Below are positions 16,591 to 24,617 of a DNA stretch of 64,000 nucleotides, piece by piece. Positions within the stretch are counted from its first letter, which is position 1; each line of letters opens with the position of its first letter. Source of the stretch: Nocardia xishanensis NBRC 101358 (lineage in GTDB: Bacteria > Actinomycetota > Actinomycetes > Mycobacteriales > Mycobacteriaceae); NCBI RefSeq assembly GCF_001613365.1, contig NZ_BDCF01000002.1:62001-126000 (forward strand). The letters are read 5' to 3'. The notes below the pieces were generated by a model. It was not told the DNA's origin, ran no database searches, and saw nothing but the letters and a program-made list of their open reading frames with translations. The translations under genes and the position numbers were made by a program.

Positions 16591-17038
16591 CCGCGATGCG
16601 GGCTCGCACGTCCAGGTACCAAGCAACCTCTCGCTCTTCCTCCGGCCGTATCGCGACGTGATGCTCAGCCATGGACTCCACCAGCCTCGATGTCGGCGAG
16701 CCGGTCGAGGTCACTCGGGCGCAGATCTCGGCCGCGTGGCGGGGCGCTCGATGGGTTTCACGGCGACCCACCACGCCGCAATCACCTGACGCGCATCGAC
16801 GGCGAAGTACGATGTGCAGCGCGTCTTTTCGAACCACCTGCCGCAAGACAGATCCGGTACGGCGGCCTCGCCGATGCACTTGCGGCACTTATCGTTTCGA
16901 TCTCCTGCGACCCAGCGGCGCATGGCGGATCATCGAAGTCGTGATGACGGCGATCTTGGGGACGGCAACCGAGGGCTTCCATGACGCCCCTTGCCATGGC
17001 CGGTGTGTCAGTGCGAGCCGAGAGAAGGGATTCAGTTC
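16591..17038. other. 448-bp gap without a supported gene
   Basis: Short frames on both strands lack start signals and recognisable motifs. A minus-strand reading (EEEREVAWYLDVRARIAAS near 16600) looks weakly protein-like but is not sustained. The last 10 nt hold the AGAAGGGA ribosome binding site of the next gene. Confidence 0.45.
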
Positions 17039-17911
17039 ATGAAAGTCGAATTCGACAGCGACGGAGTAGAACTCGTCGGCAATCTGTACTTGCCGCAGGG
17101 GCAAGACCCTGCGCCTGGCGTGGTGGTGGCCGGGACGTGGACCAGCGTCAAGGAAATGATGGCCGACCGGTACGCCGAGCGATTGGCCCGGCACGGTTAC
17201 GCGGCGCTGTCGTTCGATTTCACCGGTTTCGGCGAATCCGCGGGCGAACCGCGCGATGTCGAATCCCCGCGGCGGAAGATCCGGGATATCCACAGCGCGG
17301 TGAGCTTCCTGGCCGGACATTCCGCGGTCGACGCCGGACGGCTCGGCGCACTGGGGATCTGCGCGGCCGCGATGTACATGTCCGACAACACCGCTCACGA
17401 CACGCGCGTGAAATCACTCGCGCTGGTGGCGCCGTGGCTGCACGACGCGGCCATCTGCGAACAGGCCTACGGCGGGGCGGAGGCGGTGGCCGCCAAGATC
17501 GAGCTGGGGGAGCGGGCTCGGTCGCGGTTCGACGAGACCGGCGAGATCGACTACGTGCCGGTGGTCAGCGCGACCGACGAACGCGCGGCCATGCCCTACG
17601 ACATCGACTTCTACCTCAACCCCGCGCGCGGTGGAATTCCCGCCTGGCCCAACCGGTTCGCCGTCATGTCCTGGGTAGACTGGCTCACCTTCGACTCGAT
17701 CGCGTTGGCGCCGAAGATCTCCCAGCCCACCCTGCTCGTGCACAGTGAGCAGGGTGCGATCCCCGAGGGCGCGAGGAGCTTCCACGCCGGACTGGCCGGA
17801 CCCAAGGACATCTTCTGGACCGAAGGCACCCAGTTCGACTTCTACGACCAGGAGCCCCAGGTCACCGTCGCGGTCGACACCGTCGCCGCTCACTTCGCAC
17901 GGACGCTGTGA
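17039..17911 (+). CDS. Alpha/beta hydrolase with Cys nucleophile (dienelactone-hydrolase-like)
   Basis: 290 residues from ATG 17039, with AGAAGGGA 7 nt upstream. The fold-defining segments are GVVVAGTWTSVKEMMADRYA, the strand FDFTGFGESAG and the nucleophile elbow LGICAAAMY, where Cys108 stands in the usual Ser position. Cys nucleophiles are known in dienelactone hydrolases and some related hydrolases. Acid and base candidates lie in LLVHSEQGAIPEGARSF and the C-terminal third. No signal peptide. Stand-alone gene; substrate unknown. Confidence 0.78.
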   Translation: MKVEFDSDGVELVGNLYLPQGQDPAPGVVVAGTWTSVKEMMADRYAERLARHGYAALSFDFTGFGESAGEPRDVESPRRKIRDIHSAVSFLAGHSAVDAGRLGALGICAAAMYMSDNTAHDTRVKSLALVAPWLHDAAICEQAYGGAEAVAAKIELGERARSRFDETGEIDYVPVVSATDERAAMPYDIDFYLNPARGGIPAWPNRFAVMSWVDWLTFDSIALAPKISQPTLLVHSEQGAIPEGARSFHAGLAGPKDIFWTEGTQFDFYDQEPQVTVAVDTVAAHFARTL

Positions 17912-18039
17912 AAGGTTCGCCCGAAGCCGAGCGGTGAGTCAGCTTGGACGGGGATGCGGACGGCCAGCAGGTCGCGATCGGCGCGGGTGAGTAGGGTCGG
18001 GCGCGGATGCCGTGGACGTGAAAAGGGAAGGGGCGGGGC

Positions 18040-18738
18040 ATGGACCAGCTCAGGCTGGAGTCTCGGGAGTATCTCGATGGACTGTTCACGGTAGGCCGGC
18101 GGATCGGAGGCGATCCGCACACGCCGTACAGCTGGATCGAGATCGTCGACGTGCAGAAGGTCGCCGTGATCCGGCTGCCGAGCGGCCGGCTGGTCGTGGA
18201 CTCGCCCTGGAGCACCGAGCCGCCGCACGAGCTCGCTCTTCGCGTCCCGCCCGGCACATACCCGGTGGAGGCATCCTGGGCGGAATCACCCATCGTCGTC
18301 GACGGCTACTACACCGAGCACCGGGAGTGCGCCGCGACGCGCCTGCGCATCCGTGACGAGCCGGTGGTCACGTGGGAGCTGGTGCTTGGCAGGGACGAAG
18401 ACCCGTCGGGACCACGCGCCGATCGCGCGGGGTTCGAGGCGGAGGAGGCCATGGGCTGCTTCGCCGACGCCACCGCCTGGGAATCGCCGACCGGGCCTTT
18501 CCGCCGCTTCCTGGCGGACGCGGCAGACTCCGGCTTCGGCCGGCCGGCTCCCGCACGGGACACCGAAGACCTTTGCGATGGCTACTTCGAGCTCGCCCGC
18601 GACGAGGAGCACCGGGCCGACCTGCTGACCTTCGGCGTCCCCGAAGGCTGGGCCCAGGTGTGGGCCGGCCGTGACCGCGACGGCGAGATCGCGGTGATCG
18701 TCGTCCCCGGCCCGGTGCGCACCAGCCCGTGGGACTGA
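18040..18738 (+). CDS. DUF4241 protein
   Basis: 232 residues from ATG 18040 with GGGAAGGGG upstream. The pattern LPSGRLVVDSPWS, then the GTYPVEASW strand and the C-terminal GVPEGWAQVWAGRDRDGEIA is typical of DUF4241, a soluble family found in actinomycetes and sometimes linked to polymorphic-toxin immunity loci. No toxin gene is next to it. Convergent with the last gene of the gas-vesicle operon. Confidence 0.75.
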   Translation: MDQLRLESREYLDGLFTVGRRIGGDPHTPYSWIEIVDVQKVAVIRLPSGRLVVDSPWSTEPPHELALRVPPGTYPVEASWAESPIVVDGYYTEHRECAATRLRIRDEPVVTWELVLGRDEDPSGPRADRAGFEAEEAMGCFADATAWESPTGPFRRFLADAADSGFGRPAPARDTEDLCDGYFELARDEEHRADLLTFGVPEGWAQVWAGRDRDGEIAVIVVPGPVRTSPWD

Positions 18739-18831
18739 GAGAGGCCGACCTCATGTTCTCGCGCGACTCGACAGGACACGCTTCCGCGGCCGGCCAACCG
18801 GCGAGCGGGCTCTCGTCACCGACACTGAACC

Positions 18832-19125
18832 TCACTGTTCGGGCAGCAGCGTCCCGAGCGGTCCGAGGTCGATGTTCAGGTCCTCGGGGGTGAGCCCGAA
18901 GTGGTCGCGCAGTTCCCCCATGCGTTGCTCGAGCAGCATCAGGGTGGTGCCGATGCGCTCGATCTGTTCCTCGCTGAGGTCGCCGTCGTCCACGCGACGC
19001 AATGCCTGGCGCTCCATCAACTGGCGTAACAGCTCCACGAGGGTGAGCACGAGCGTGACTAGTCCGCGTTCGACGGATTCGGGATCGGTGTCGATACGCG
19101 GGGAGATGCCGTCGAATTCAGTCAT
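18832..19125 (-). CDS. gvpK: Gas vesicle protein GvpK
   Basis: 97 residues. GvpK features are clear: VERGLVTLVLTLVELLRQLM, then RQALRRVDDGDLSEEQIERI and GTTLMLLEQRM. GvpK is a small helical accessory protein needed for gas-vesicle growth in many operons. Its ATG overlaps the gvpS stop (4 bp), so it is the translationally coupled last gene of the operon. Confidence 0.93.
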   Translation of the reverse strand: MTEFDGISPRIDTDPESVERGLVTLVLTLVELLRQLMERQALRRVDDGDLSEEQIERIGTTLMLLEQRMGELRDHFGLTPEDLNIDLGPLGTLLPEQ

Positions 19126-19334
19126 CCGGGGGTGGCTCCAGTTCGCTGCGCGAGGCGGACGCGAGCGGGGTCAAGGGCGCTGACCGAGGAGATCAGGGCA
19201 CGCAGCGAGATCTGGACCATGTCGACATCCGCGATGGAGAGCTTGATGTCGCCGGTGATGACGACGCCGCCCGCCAGCACCCGATCCAGCAGGTCGACGA
19301 GTGCGACGCGTCGCTCGCTGTCGGTGCGCGTCAT
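19122..19334 (-). CDS. gvpS: Gas vesicle GvpA-family minor protein GvpS
   Basis: 70 residues from ATG 19334, which overlaps the gvpL stop as ATGA. It is a GvpA paralogue reduced to the core: VALVDLLDRVLAGGVVITGD then IKLSIADVDMVQISLRALIS aligns with GvpA and GvpJ. GvpS/GvpM-type proteins are minor shell or nucleation components. The position between gvpL and gvpK equals that of gvpS in Streptomyces clusters. A longer frame extending to 19745 lies within gvpL and is not real. Confidence 0.9.
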   Translation of the reverse strand: MTRTDSERRVALVDLLDRVLAGGVVITGDIKLSIADVDMVQISLRALISSVSALDPARVRLAQRTGATPG

Positions 19335-20122
19335 GGCGTGTCCCGTTCCGCGCCCGCGAACGAATACGGCGGCCACGGTCCGGTGAGCTCGAGCCGGATG
19401 CCAGGAAACTGGGCCCCGAGATCTTCGACGGCCGAGGCGAATTCGTCCGCGCGGTCGTCGTCGACCAGGTACGTGCCGTTGAGCACCATCCAGTCCCGGC
19501 GGCCGTTCAGTACGGGATCCGTCACCGGCTGACGCCGACCCGCCGCCGCCTGCCGGACCAACAGCTCGTGGATTCGATCGGCGCGCTCGGCCGCGTCGCG
19601 TTCGACGGTTTCCTGCGCCGACAACTGCGCGCGCCGCCGCAGCAGATAAGCCGTTCCCGCACCGCCTCTTTCGGACTTGGCGAGGTCGGCCTCGGCGACC
19701 GCGGCCGTGAGCGCGGCGCGGTCGCCGTAGGCCTTGACGCCCCACTCGGTCCGTCCGCGAATCAGGGCCAGCGCCGACTCGAAGGTCGCTCGGCGTTCCT
19801 CGAGCATGCCGCGCACCCGATCGTCGTCACGGAAGACGATGGCCAGGCGCAGCGGCACGGCCGTGCCCCGTCGCGCCAGTGCGGAGACGACGGCGTCGTG
19901 AGCCCGGGCCGTCGCCTCCAGCCACGTCAGATCTTCCAGATTCCGGCGCAGCGGCTCGTCGCCGAAGACCGCGAGCGGCACCGACCCCACGACCGCCGCG
20001 AGATCGCCGGAGACCACCGGGCGCACCGCCTCCCCGGCCACGCCGGTCAGCTCGCCCAGGTCTTCCCCGACGTCTGCGGCGCTGGTCACCGCGTACAGCC
20101 AGACTCCGTCGGCGTCAGTCAC
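19331..20122 (-). CDS. gvpL: Gas vesicle protein GvpL (GvpL/F family)
   Basis: 263 residues from GTG 20122, which lies inside the last codons of gvpJ (8-bp overlap). It is a GvpL/F-family protein: VWLYAVTSA at the start, AVVGSVPLAVFG, the HDAVVSALARRGTAVPLRLA block that ends strand-helix domain 1, and WGVKAYGDRAAL. Exactly the same length as GvpF in this operon, but divergent in sequence. GvpF/L proteins bind GvpA and assist assembly. Confidence 0.92.
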   Translation of the reverse strand: MTDADGVWLYAVTSAADVGEDLGELTGVAGEAVRPVVSGDLAAVVGSVPLAVFGDEPLRRNLEDLTWLEATARAHDAVVSALARRGTAVPLRLAIVFRDDDRVRGMLEERRATFESALALIRGRTEWGVKAYGDRAALTAAVAEADLAKSERGGAGTAYLLRRRAQLSAQETVERDAAERADRIHELLVRQAAAGRRQPVTDPVLNGRRDWMVLNGTYLVDDDRADEFASAVEDLGAQFPGIRLELTGPWPPYSFAGAERDTP

Positions 20123-20513
20123 GGTCTCGCTCTTCCTCCGGCTCGCGTGCGCGCTCGATCGGCGTGGGATGCACATCCTTTCGCGATTCCAGTTCCGCGA
20201 TCCGATCGCGGAGTTTCTGGTTCTCGAGTTCGAGATCGTGATCCTGCCGCTCGAGGGTGCGGGCCTTGCTGTTGAGCCAGGGATCGGTCTCCCACCAGTC
20301 GATGCCCACCGCCTTCGCGGTTTCCAGCGACGCGACCACCAGTCGCAGCTTGATCGTGAGCAATTCGATGTCGAGCAGATTGACCTGGATGTCGCCGGCG
20401 ATGACCAGCCCCTTGTCGAGGACCCGCTCGAGGATGTCGCCGAGGTTCGTCGACCGATGGCCGCCGCCGTACGGCTCCGGAGCAGGCTGCGATCCGCTAC
20501 CCACGACGGTCAT
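20115..20513 (-). CDS. gvpJ: Gas vesicle GvpA-family minor protein GvpJ
   Basis: 132 residues from ATG 20513, overlapping the gvpO stop (ATGA). The GvpA-like core NLGDILERVLDKGLVIAGD, IQVNLLDIELLTIKLRLVVA is followed by WWETDPW and a charged C-terminal coiled coil (DHDLELENQKLRDRIAELES) not present in GvpA. GvpJ proteins help nucleate or cap vesicles. The acidic/basic tail ends EEERDRD. Confidence 0.92.
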   Translation of the reverse strand: MTVVGSGSQPAPEPYGGGHRSTNLGDILERVLDKGLVIAGDIQVNLLDIELLTIKLRLVVASLETAKAVGIDWWETDPWLNSKARTLERQDHDLELENQKLRDRIAELESRKDVHPTPIERAREPEEERDRD

Positions 20514-20842
20514 GAGGTACCCCTTGCGCCGATGTCGGTGCTGCCGCGGGCGTAACGCCGGGTTCTGCGATACGCCACCAGATTCCCGTCCGGGTCGAGC
20601 TCCACCTCGTAGAGCGCGAGCATGTCCGACGACGACGGGATGCGGCGGTCCTCGAGCACCTCGACCTCCACCAGCCAGCCGTCCTCGATGGGCTCGGCCG
20701 AGGTTGCTCCCTCGGTGGCCTTCGAGGTCAGATCCGCCAGCTGCGCGATCGCCGCCGTGGCGGCCTCTGCGGCGGTCCGGCATTGCGATCGATCCGATCG
20801 GCCGCCGTCCTCGGTGTCATCGTCCGCTCTCCGGGCGCTCAC
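20510..20842 (-). CDS. gvpO: Gas vesicle protein GvpO
   Basis: 110 residues from GTG 20842, chosen because AAGGAG lies 8 nt upstream; GTG 20851 would have no spacing. The N-terminal 40 residues are disordered; the folded part includes DGWLVEVEVLEDRRIPSSSD, MLALYEVELDPDGNLVAYRR and the final TRRYARGS, which is the GvpO signature. GvpO is a regulator or assembly factor in haloarchaea and actinomycetes. Here it lies between gvpG and gvpJ rather than at the start as in Streptomyces. Confidence 0.9.
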   Translation of the reverse strand: MSARRADDDTEDGGRSDRSQCRTAAEAATAAIAQLADLTSKATEGATSAEPIEDGWLVEVEVLEDRRIPSSSDMLALYEVELDPDGNLVAYRRTRRYARGSTDIGARGTS

Positions 20843-20860
20843 TCGGATCACTCCTTCCGG

Positions 20861-21097
20861 TCAGGCGCCGCCGCCCGGACGCATCATCCGGTCGAGGACT
20901 GCCTGCTGGGCTTGAACGCGTTCTTCCTCGGACAGCTGACCGGCCGCCGCGGCCTCGTCGATCGCCTCGAGTTCACGCCGGATGGTGGCCGGATCGTGCA
21001 GCTTCCGTTCGACTTCGTCCTGGATGATCTCGCCCAACCAGATCACGCCGCGGACAGGCGCGAGCGGCAACGTGAAGATCGCCGAGAGCAAACCCAC
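20861..21097 (-). CDS. gvpG: Gas vesicle protein GvpG
   Basis: 78 residues from GTG 21097, with GGAGG 8 nt upstream and a 3-bp gap from the gvpF stop. GLLSAIFTLPLAPVRGVIWL, GEIIQDEVERKLHDPATIRR and ELEAIDEAAAAGQLSEEE are characteristic of GvpG. It probably acts with GvpF and GvpL during assembly. Confidence 0.93.
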   Translation of the reverse strand: MGLLSAIFTLPLAPVRGVIWLGEIIQDEVERKLHDPATIRRELEAIDEAAAAGQLSEEERVQAQQAVLDRMMRPGGGA

Positions 21098-21100
21098 GGG

Positions 21101-21892
21101 TCAGCCCTCCGGTGCGCGCTTCATCACGAAGTCGTAAGCCGCCATCGGACCGAGCAGCGACAACTCCACACGGTCATCCCACTCGTCGGCGAGCCCGGCC
21201 AACGCATCCTCCAAGTCGTCCTGTTTGGACAGCTCAACGAGAATCGCGACGTGCACCGCGTCCTGCTCGTGGGTCGGGGGCCGCTCGTTGACGAGGGGTT
21301 CGAGCTCGACGAGCGCATCGAGCACCCGACGGGTGTCCTGGGCGCGTTTCGATTCGATGCCCTGGTTGATGATCTCGCCGAGTGCCATCCTGGCGTCCCG
21401 CGTCGCATCTGCCGACTTGTCACGGATGACGTCGCGCAACCGAGCCGCCTCGGCGTTCTCCTCGAGCAGTTCGCGCAGGATCGCCTTTTCGACGTAGCGA
21501 CCCTTGACCACGAACTGCGCGCGACCCTCCAATTCGTCCAGCGCGGCACGGAACTCGTCTTGATGGGCCTCGAGCAGCTCCTTCTCCACCGCCTCCGCGG
21601 TGGACATGACGGCCCCGAACCGCAGCGGCAGCACCGGTACCACGGCGGCCGAGCCGTCCAGCAGCTCCGCGTGCGCGGTCATGTCGGCAGGGGTGCCGAG
21701 CGGCCGATCGGTCGAGATCTCGCTGACCAACGCGCCGATCTCCCCGTACCGCACCACGGTGACGCTGTGATCGCCGACACCGGAGGCCTGCTCTTCGGGC
21801 TCGACGTCCGCGGGCACGATGCCGTAGACATATACCGCGGTACGTCCGCCGCTTTCCTTCTCTCGCGCTTCGGTCGCTTGTTCGGTGGACAT
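21101..21892 (-). CDS. gvpF: Gas vesicle protein GvpF (GvpL/F family)
   Basis: 263 residues from ATG 21892, with AAGGAGG upstream; the gvpA stop and this start share one base (TGATG). GvpL/F signature: AVYVYGIVPADVEPEEQASG, VPVLPLRFGAVMSTAEAVEK, and RAQFVVKGRYVEKAILRELL. The last 40 residues contain the SLLGPMAAYDFV strand that closes the two-domain fold. In structures, GvpF binds GvpA monomers and is a chaperone-like assembly factor. Confidence 0.93.
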   Translation of the reverse strand: MSTEQATEAREKESGGRTAVYVYGIVPADVEPEEQASGVGDHSVTVVRYGEIGALVSEISTDRPLGTPADMTAHAELLDGSAAVVPVLPLRFGAVMSTAEAVEKELLEAHQDEFRAALDELEGRAQFVVKGRYVEKAILRELLEENAEAARLRDVIRDKSADATRDARMALGEIINQGIESKRAQDTRRVLDALVELEPLVNERPPTHEQDAVHVAILVELSKQDDLEDALAGLADEWDDRVELSLLGPMAAYDFVMKRAPEG

Positions 21893-22290
21893 CAATCCTC
21901 CTTGTGTCGAGAGGACCGGCTCTGCTTCTGGCGCCTCGCCTCGACGTCGTCCATGAAGTTCAGGACTTTTTCGCCGGCGGCCTCGAGCGCGCCCTGGGTC
22001 TTGTGCTTGGCTCCGCCGCTGGCGACCTCCCCGACCAGGTCAGGCAGACCCTTCGGTTCGGTGTCGGAGATTTCGAGCCGGTTGACGGCCTCGGCGAATC
22101 GCAGATATGTATCGACGCTGGCCACCACGACTCTGGCGTCGATGGTCACCAATTCGATACCGACCAGCGACACGCGCACGAACGCGTCGATGACCAGTCC
22201 CTTGTCGAGAATCGTGTCGATGACGTCGGCCAAGCCCGAAGAGTTCGGGCGGGCCGCGACGCCACCGCCACCGGCAGGTTCGATAGTCAT
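21892..22290 (-). CDS. gvpA: Gas vesicle major structural protein GvpA
   Basis: 132 residues from ATG 22290 with GGAGGAGG upstream, overlapping the gvpZ-like stop. Core: [54 protein letters not shown], the amphipathic helix-strand-strand-helix of the vesicle rib. A 60-residue charged tail ([20 protein letters not shown], then Arg/Ser/Lys-rich) extends beyond the 70-residue cyanobacterial length, as is usual in actinomycetes. Forms the hydrophobic-inside gas-permeable shell. Third gene of the operon. Confidence 0.94.
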   Translation of the reverse strand: MTIEPAGGGGVAARPNSSGLADVIDTILDKGLVIDAFVRVSLVGIELVTIDARVVVASVDTYLRFAEAVNRLEISDTEPKGLPDLVGEVASGGAKHKTQGALEAAGEKVLNFMDDVEARRQKQSRSSRHKED

Positions 22291-23504
22291 GCTTCTTGCC
22301 TCCTCCGCGCGGTCGACCGGCGTACGGGCGCGGCGCGCCTGCCCTCCGATGCGGTGCGACGACTCGCCGATGTGGTGCGACGGCGCGCCGCAGGCCGACG
22401 AGCGGGCCGCTCGTCTTCCTCGGTCTCCTCGTCTTCCTCGGCCTCGTCACGTTCCTGGTCTTCGCCGGGTTCTTCGTCCTCCTCGGCCTCGTCGCGTTCT
22501 TCGTCCTCGTCTTCGTCGGTCTCCTCGTCTTCGGCCTCGTCACGTTCCTCGACTTCGTCGGCTTCGTCGCGTTCTTCGTCCTCGTTTTCTTCTTCCTCAC
22601 GACGGGCCGTCTCGTCGTCCTTGACGACCTTCTTGTCGCGGATTTCGCCGTGCCAGCCCACGATGTCATCGGGGCGCAGCGCGCTCTCGATCATGACGTG
22701 CCGCTGAAAATGCTTGAGCTCGAGTCGAACTCGTCGGCCTGCGGCACGCCAGAGGTTGGCGGTCTTTTCGAAGAACCCACCCGGGTGGTACTCGAGCACC
22801 ACCACGATCCGTGTCAGATCGGGGGTGAGTTCGTGGAAGGTCACCGCGCCGTCGATGTAGCCCTTGGCGCCCTTCGAGCGCCACACGATCCGCTCGAACG
22901 GCACCTGCTCGACGATGGTGGAACTCCACCTCCGCTTGGACCAGAACACCTTGCCGGACCATTCGAGCTTCTCGTCGGAGACCTGCTCGACTTGCTCGAC
23001 CTTCTTCATGAACTTCGGGAAGTCCGCGAACTGCGTCCATTGGTCGTAGGCGAGGTCGATCGGGACACCGACATCGATGTACTCGACGATATTGGTCAGT
23101 TTGAGCTTCTTGCCTCCGCTGCCCTTACCCTTGCCTCCGGTCAAGGATTCCTTGACGTCCTGGAACTTCTCCGTGGCGGTGTTCTTGAGCTTGTCCATGC
23201 CCGCGCTCATCGCCGCGGACATCGGTGATTTGCCTTCGGCCAGCTTCTCGACCCCGGTCAACGCAGACAGCAGGGTGCCACCGCCGCCTTCGGCCAAGTT
23301 GGTGAGTCGATCGGCCGTCCCGGCCACCCGGTCGGCGACGTTGGTGAGAGCACGCTCGGCGATGGTTTCCGTCAGACTCCGCAACGAGTCCTGCAGGTGC
23401 TGCTGCGGTGTGCCAGGCCCAGCCGCCTTCTTGGCCCGGCTCGCGGTCTCGGTCGCGGTCTGGCCGAGCTTGCGGGTGACGTCTTCGAGAACTTTCGCAG
23501 CCAT
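22287..23504 (-). CDS. gvpZ: SRPBCC protein of the gas vesicle operon with long acidic/basic tail (GvpZ-like)
   Basis: 405 residues from ATG 23504 with AGGAGG 8 nt upstream. Residues about 1-135 are helical and low-complexity; 135-285 form an SRPBCC/START-like domain ([20 protein letters not shown], then [20 protein letters not shown]), related to coenzyme Q-binding/cyclase proteins. The C-terminal third is disordered: roughly 65 residues almost only Glu/Asp, then an Arg-rich end ([28 protein letters not shown]). SRPBCC proteins occur in Streptomyces gvp clusters as GvpZ; symbol assigned by analogy. Role in vesicle formation is unproven, but the tail suggests a scaffold. Confidence 0.75.
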   Translation of the reverse strand: MAAKVLEDVTRKLGQTATETASRAKKAAGPGTPQQHLQDSLRSLTETIAERALTNVADRVAGTADRLTNLAEGGGGTLLSALTGVEKLAEGKSPMSAAMSAGMDKLKNTATEKFQDVKESLTGGKGKGSGGKKLKLTNIVEYIDVGVPIDLAYDQWTQFADFPKFMKKVEQVEQVSDEKLEWSGKVFWSKRRWSSTIVEQVPFERIVWRSKGAKGYIDGAVTFHELTPDLTRIVVVLEYHPGGFFEKTANLWRAAGRRVRLELKHFQRHVMIESALRPDDIVGWHGEIRDKKVVKDDETARREEEENEDEERDEADEVEERDEAEDEETDEDEDEERDEAEEDEEPGEDQERDEAEEDEETEEDERPARRPAARRRTTSASRRTASEGRRAAPVRRSTARRRQEA

Positions 23505-23509
23505 CGCCA

Positions 23510-24127
23510 TCACCTCCTGGTACGGCGCACGGGCGCGCTGTCCGCGGTGTCGGCACGGCTACGCCGCTGTCGCGACCCAGTCGGCTTACGTTCTCCGGAG
23601 CCGGACGCTTTGGCCGGTGTCCTGGACTTGGACGCCGGCGCCCTGCGGCGTGTGGTCTGTCGTGCGCGGGTGGATGACGACTTCTTGCCCTTCGCGGGCT
23701 CGGGCTCGGTGTCCTCCTCCTCCTCTTCGTCTTCGTCTTCCTCGTTTTCGTCCGCGGATTCGTAGTCGTCTTCGGCATGATCGTCCGCGTCTTCGGGGTA
23801 CTCGTCTTCGTCGGTGTCTTCGTCGCCCTCGGACCTAGCGCCCTGCAGCTGAAGGCGTTCGTTCAACGCATCGATACGGTTGCTCGCGGCAGTGACCGCC
23901 GCGGCCCGCGCGGCATCCATCAGCTGACCGCGAATCGCGTCGGTGAGCTTCGTCAGTTCCGGCGACGACCCGAGCACGGACGTTCCGCGTTGCAGCAGCG
24001 CCTGTGGGCCGCCCGCCTGCTTGCTCAGTCCCGCGCCCGTCAACGCCAACGCCAGCTTCATCTTGCGCGTGCGTCCCAGTAGGTACCCGATCCCGATCCC
24101 CACCGCCATCCTCGTTCCAACCTTCAT
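23510..24127 (-). CDS. gvpY: First gene of the gas vesicle operon, acidic/basic tailed (GvpY-like)
   Basis: 205 residues from ATG 24127 with AGGAG upstream; GTG 24133 would leave no spacing. N-terminus VGTRMAVGIGIGYLLGRTRK is a short glycine-zipper hydrophobic helix that may bind membrane; residues 30-95 are helical. From about 100 the chain is disordered, first acidic (DEDEEEEEDTEPEP) then Lys/Arg/Ser-rich, ending SAPVRRTRR. The shared SAPVRR/APVRR ending with the next gene product is notable. Named GvpY by position only, as Streptomyces clusters have gvpY before gvpZ; no catalytic motif. Confidence 0.6.
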   Translation of the reverse strand: MKVGTRMAVGIGIGYLLGRTRKMKLALALTGAGLSKQAGGPQALLQRGTSVLGSSPELTKLTDAIRGQLMDAARAAAVTAASNRIDALNERLQLQGARSEGDEDTDEDEYPEDADDHAEDDYESADENEEDEDEEEEEDTEPEPAKGKKSSSTRARQTTRRRAPASKSRTPAKASGSGERKPTGSRQRRSRADTADSAPVRRTRR

Positions 24128-24617
24128 GGTCACTCCTGATTTGCCATCTACTCCATCTCGCGTCGAGGGTGCGAAATAGAGTTGAGCTATAGCCTCGCGT
24201 GTACAAAAGTGGGCTGGATCACTCGATGTCCCAAAGCTTGCACGCTACGCCCTCTACGAATGGGGTGTAACCGCGTTCTTGCTGCGAAAACCTGAAACGG
24301 CCCAATGTCGGGCGTGGATATCGTTCGCCGTACCCTGACCGGCCGCGAGGTCGGATTTCCGCGAAGCCGTGCTGTGCGCCGGGTGATAGCCAGATGGTTC
24401 CTCGCGCGATCTTCCGCGCTTCGGTGCGGCAGGCCGGACCGAGTGTCACGGCGGGCTGAATCTCGTTAAGCGAGAGCCTGCTTCGACAGCACCCTCTGCG
24501 CGCATCGCGCCGCCGGGGAGCGAACCGCGGGGGTCGCGGCACCTATGGCGGAACGCGCTGCGAGTCAGCGGAACTCCGCGTCCACGCCGCGGGTTGGGCG
24601 AATGTCGATCGCCGAGC
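24128..24617 (-). promoter_or_regulatory. 490-bp gap upstream of the gas vesicle operon, contains its promoter
   Basis: No gene seen. On the minus strand TTGTAC (24206-24201) and CTCTAT (24181-24176) are spaced 19 nt, a weak sigma-A-like pair 49 nt before the first start codon; TATAGC (near 24190) is an alternative. TCTCG/CGAGA around 24462-24476 is a small hairpin. No clear stress-sigma (GTTT-GGGTAT) promoter was recognised. Confidence 0.3.

Noticed and set aside
19335..19745. Extended N-terminus of gvpS
   Set aside because: This part overlaps gvpL on the same strand, reads as an Arg-rich shadow, and the GvpA-like core starts at the ATG at 19334.
20514..20783. Extended N-terminus of gvpJ
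   Set aside because: It overlaps gvpO in another frame and lacks family similarity; ATG 20513 overlaps the gvpO stop in the normal coupling pattern.
22380..22600. Apparent repetitive DNA of TCGTCCTC/TCGTCTTC units as a possible CRISPR or satellite
   Set aside because: It simply encodes the Glu/Asp-rich tail of the SRPBCC gas-vesicle protein; there are no spacers.
20783..22624. 613-codon plus-strand frame across the gas vesicle operon
   Set aside because: Antisense to gvpA, F, G and O, with low-complexity Arg/Ser translation; not a gene.
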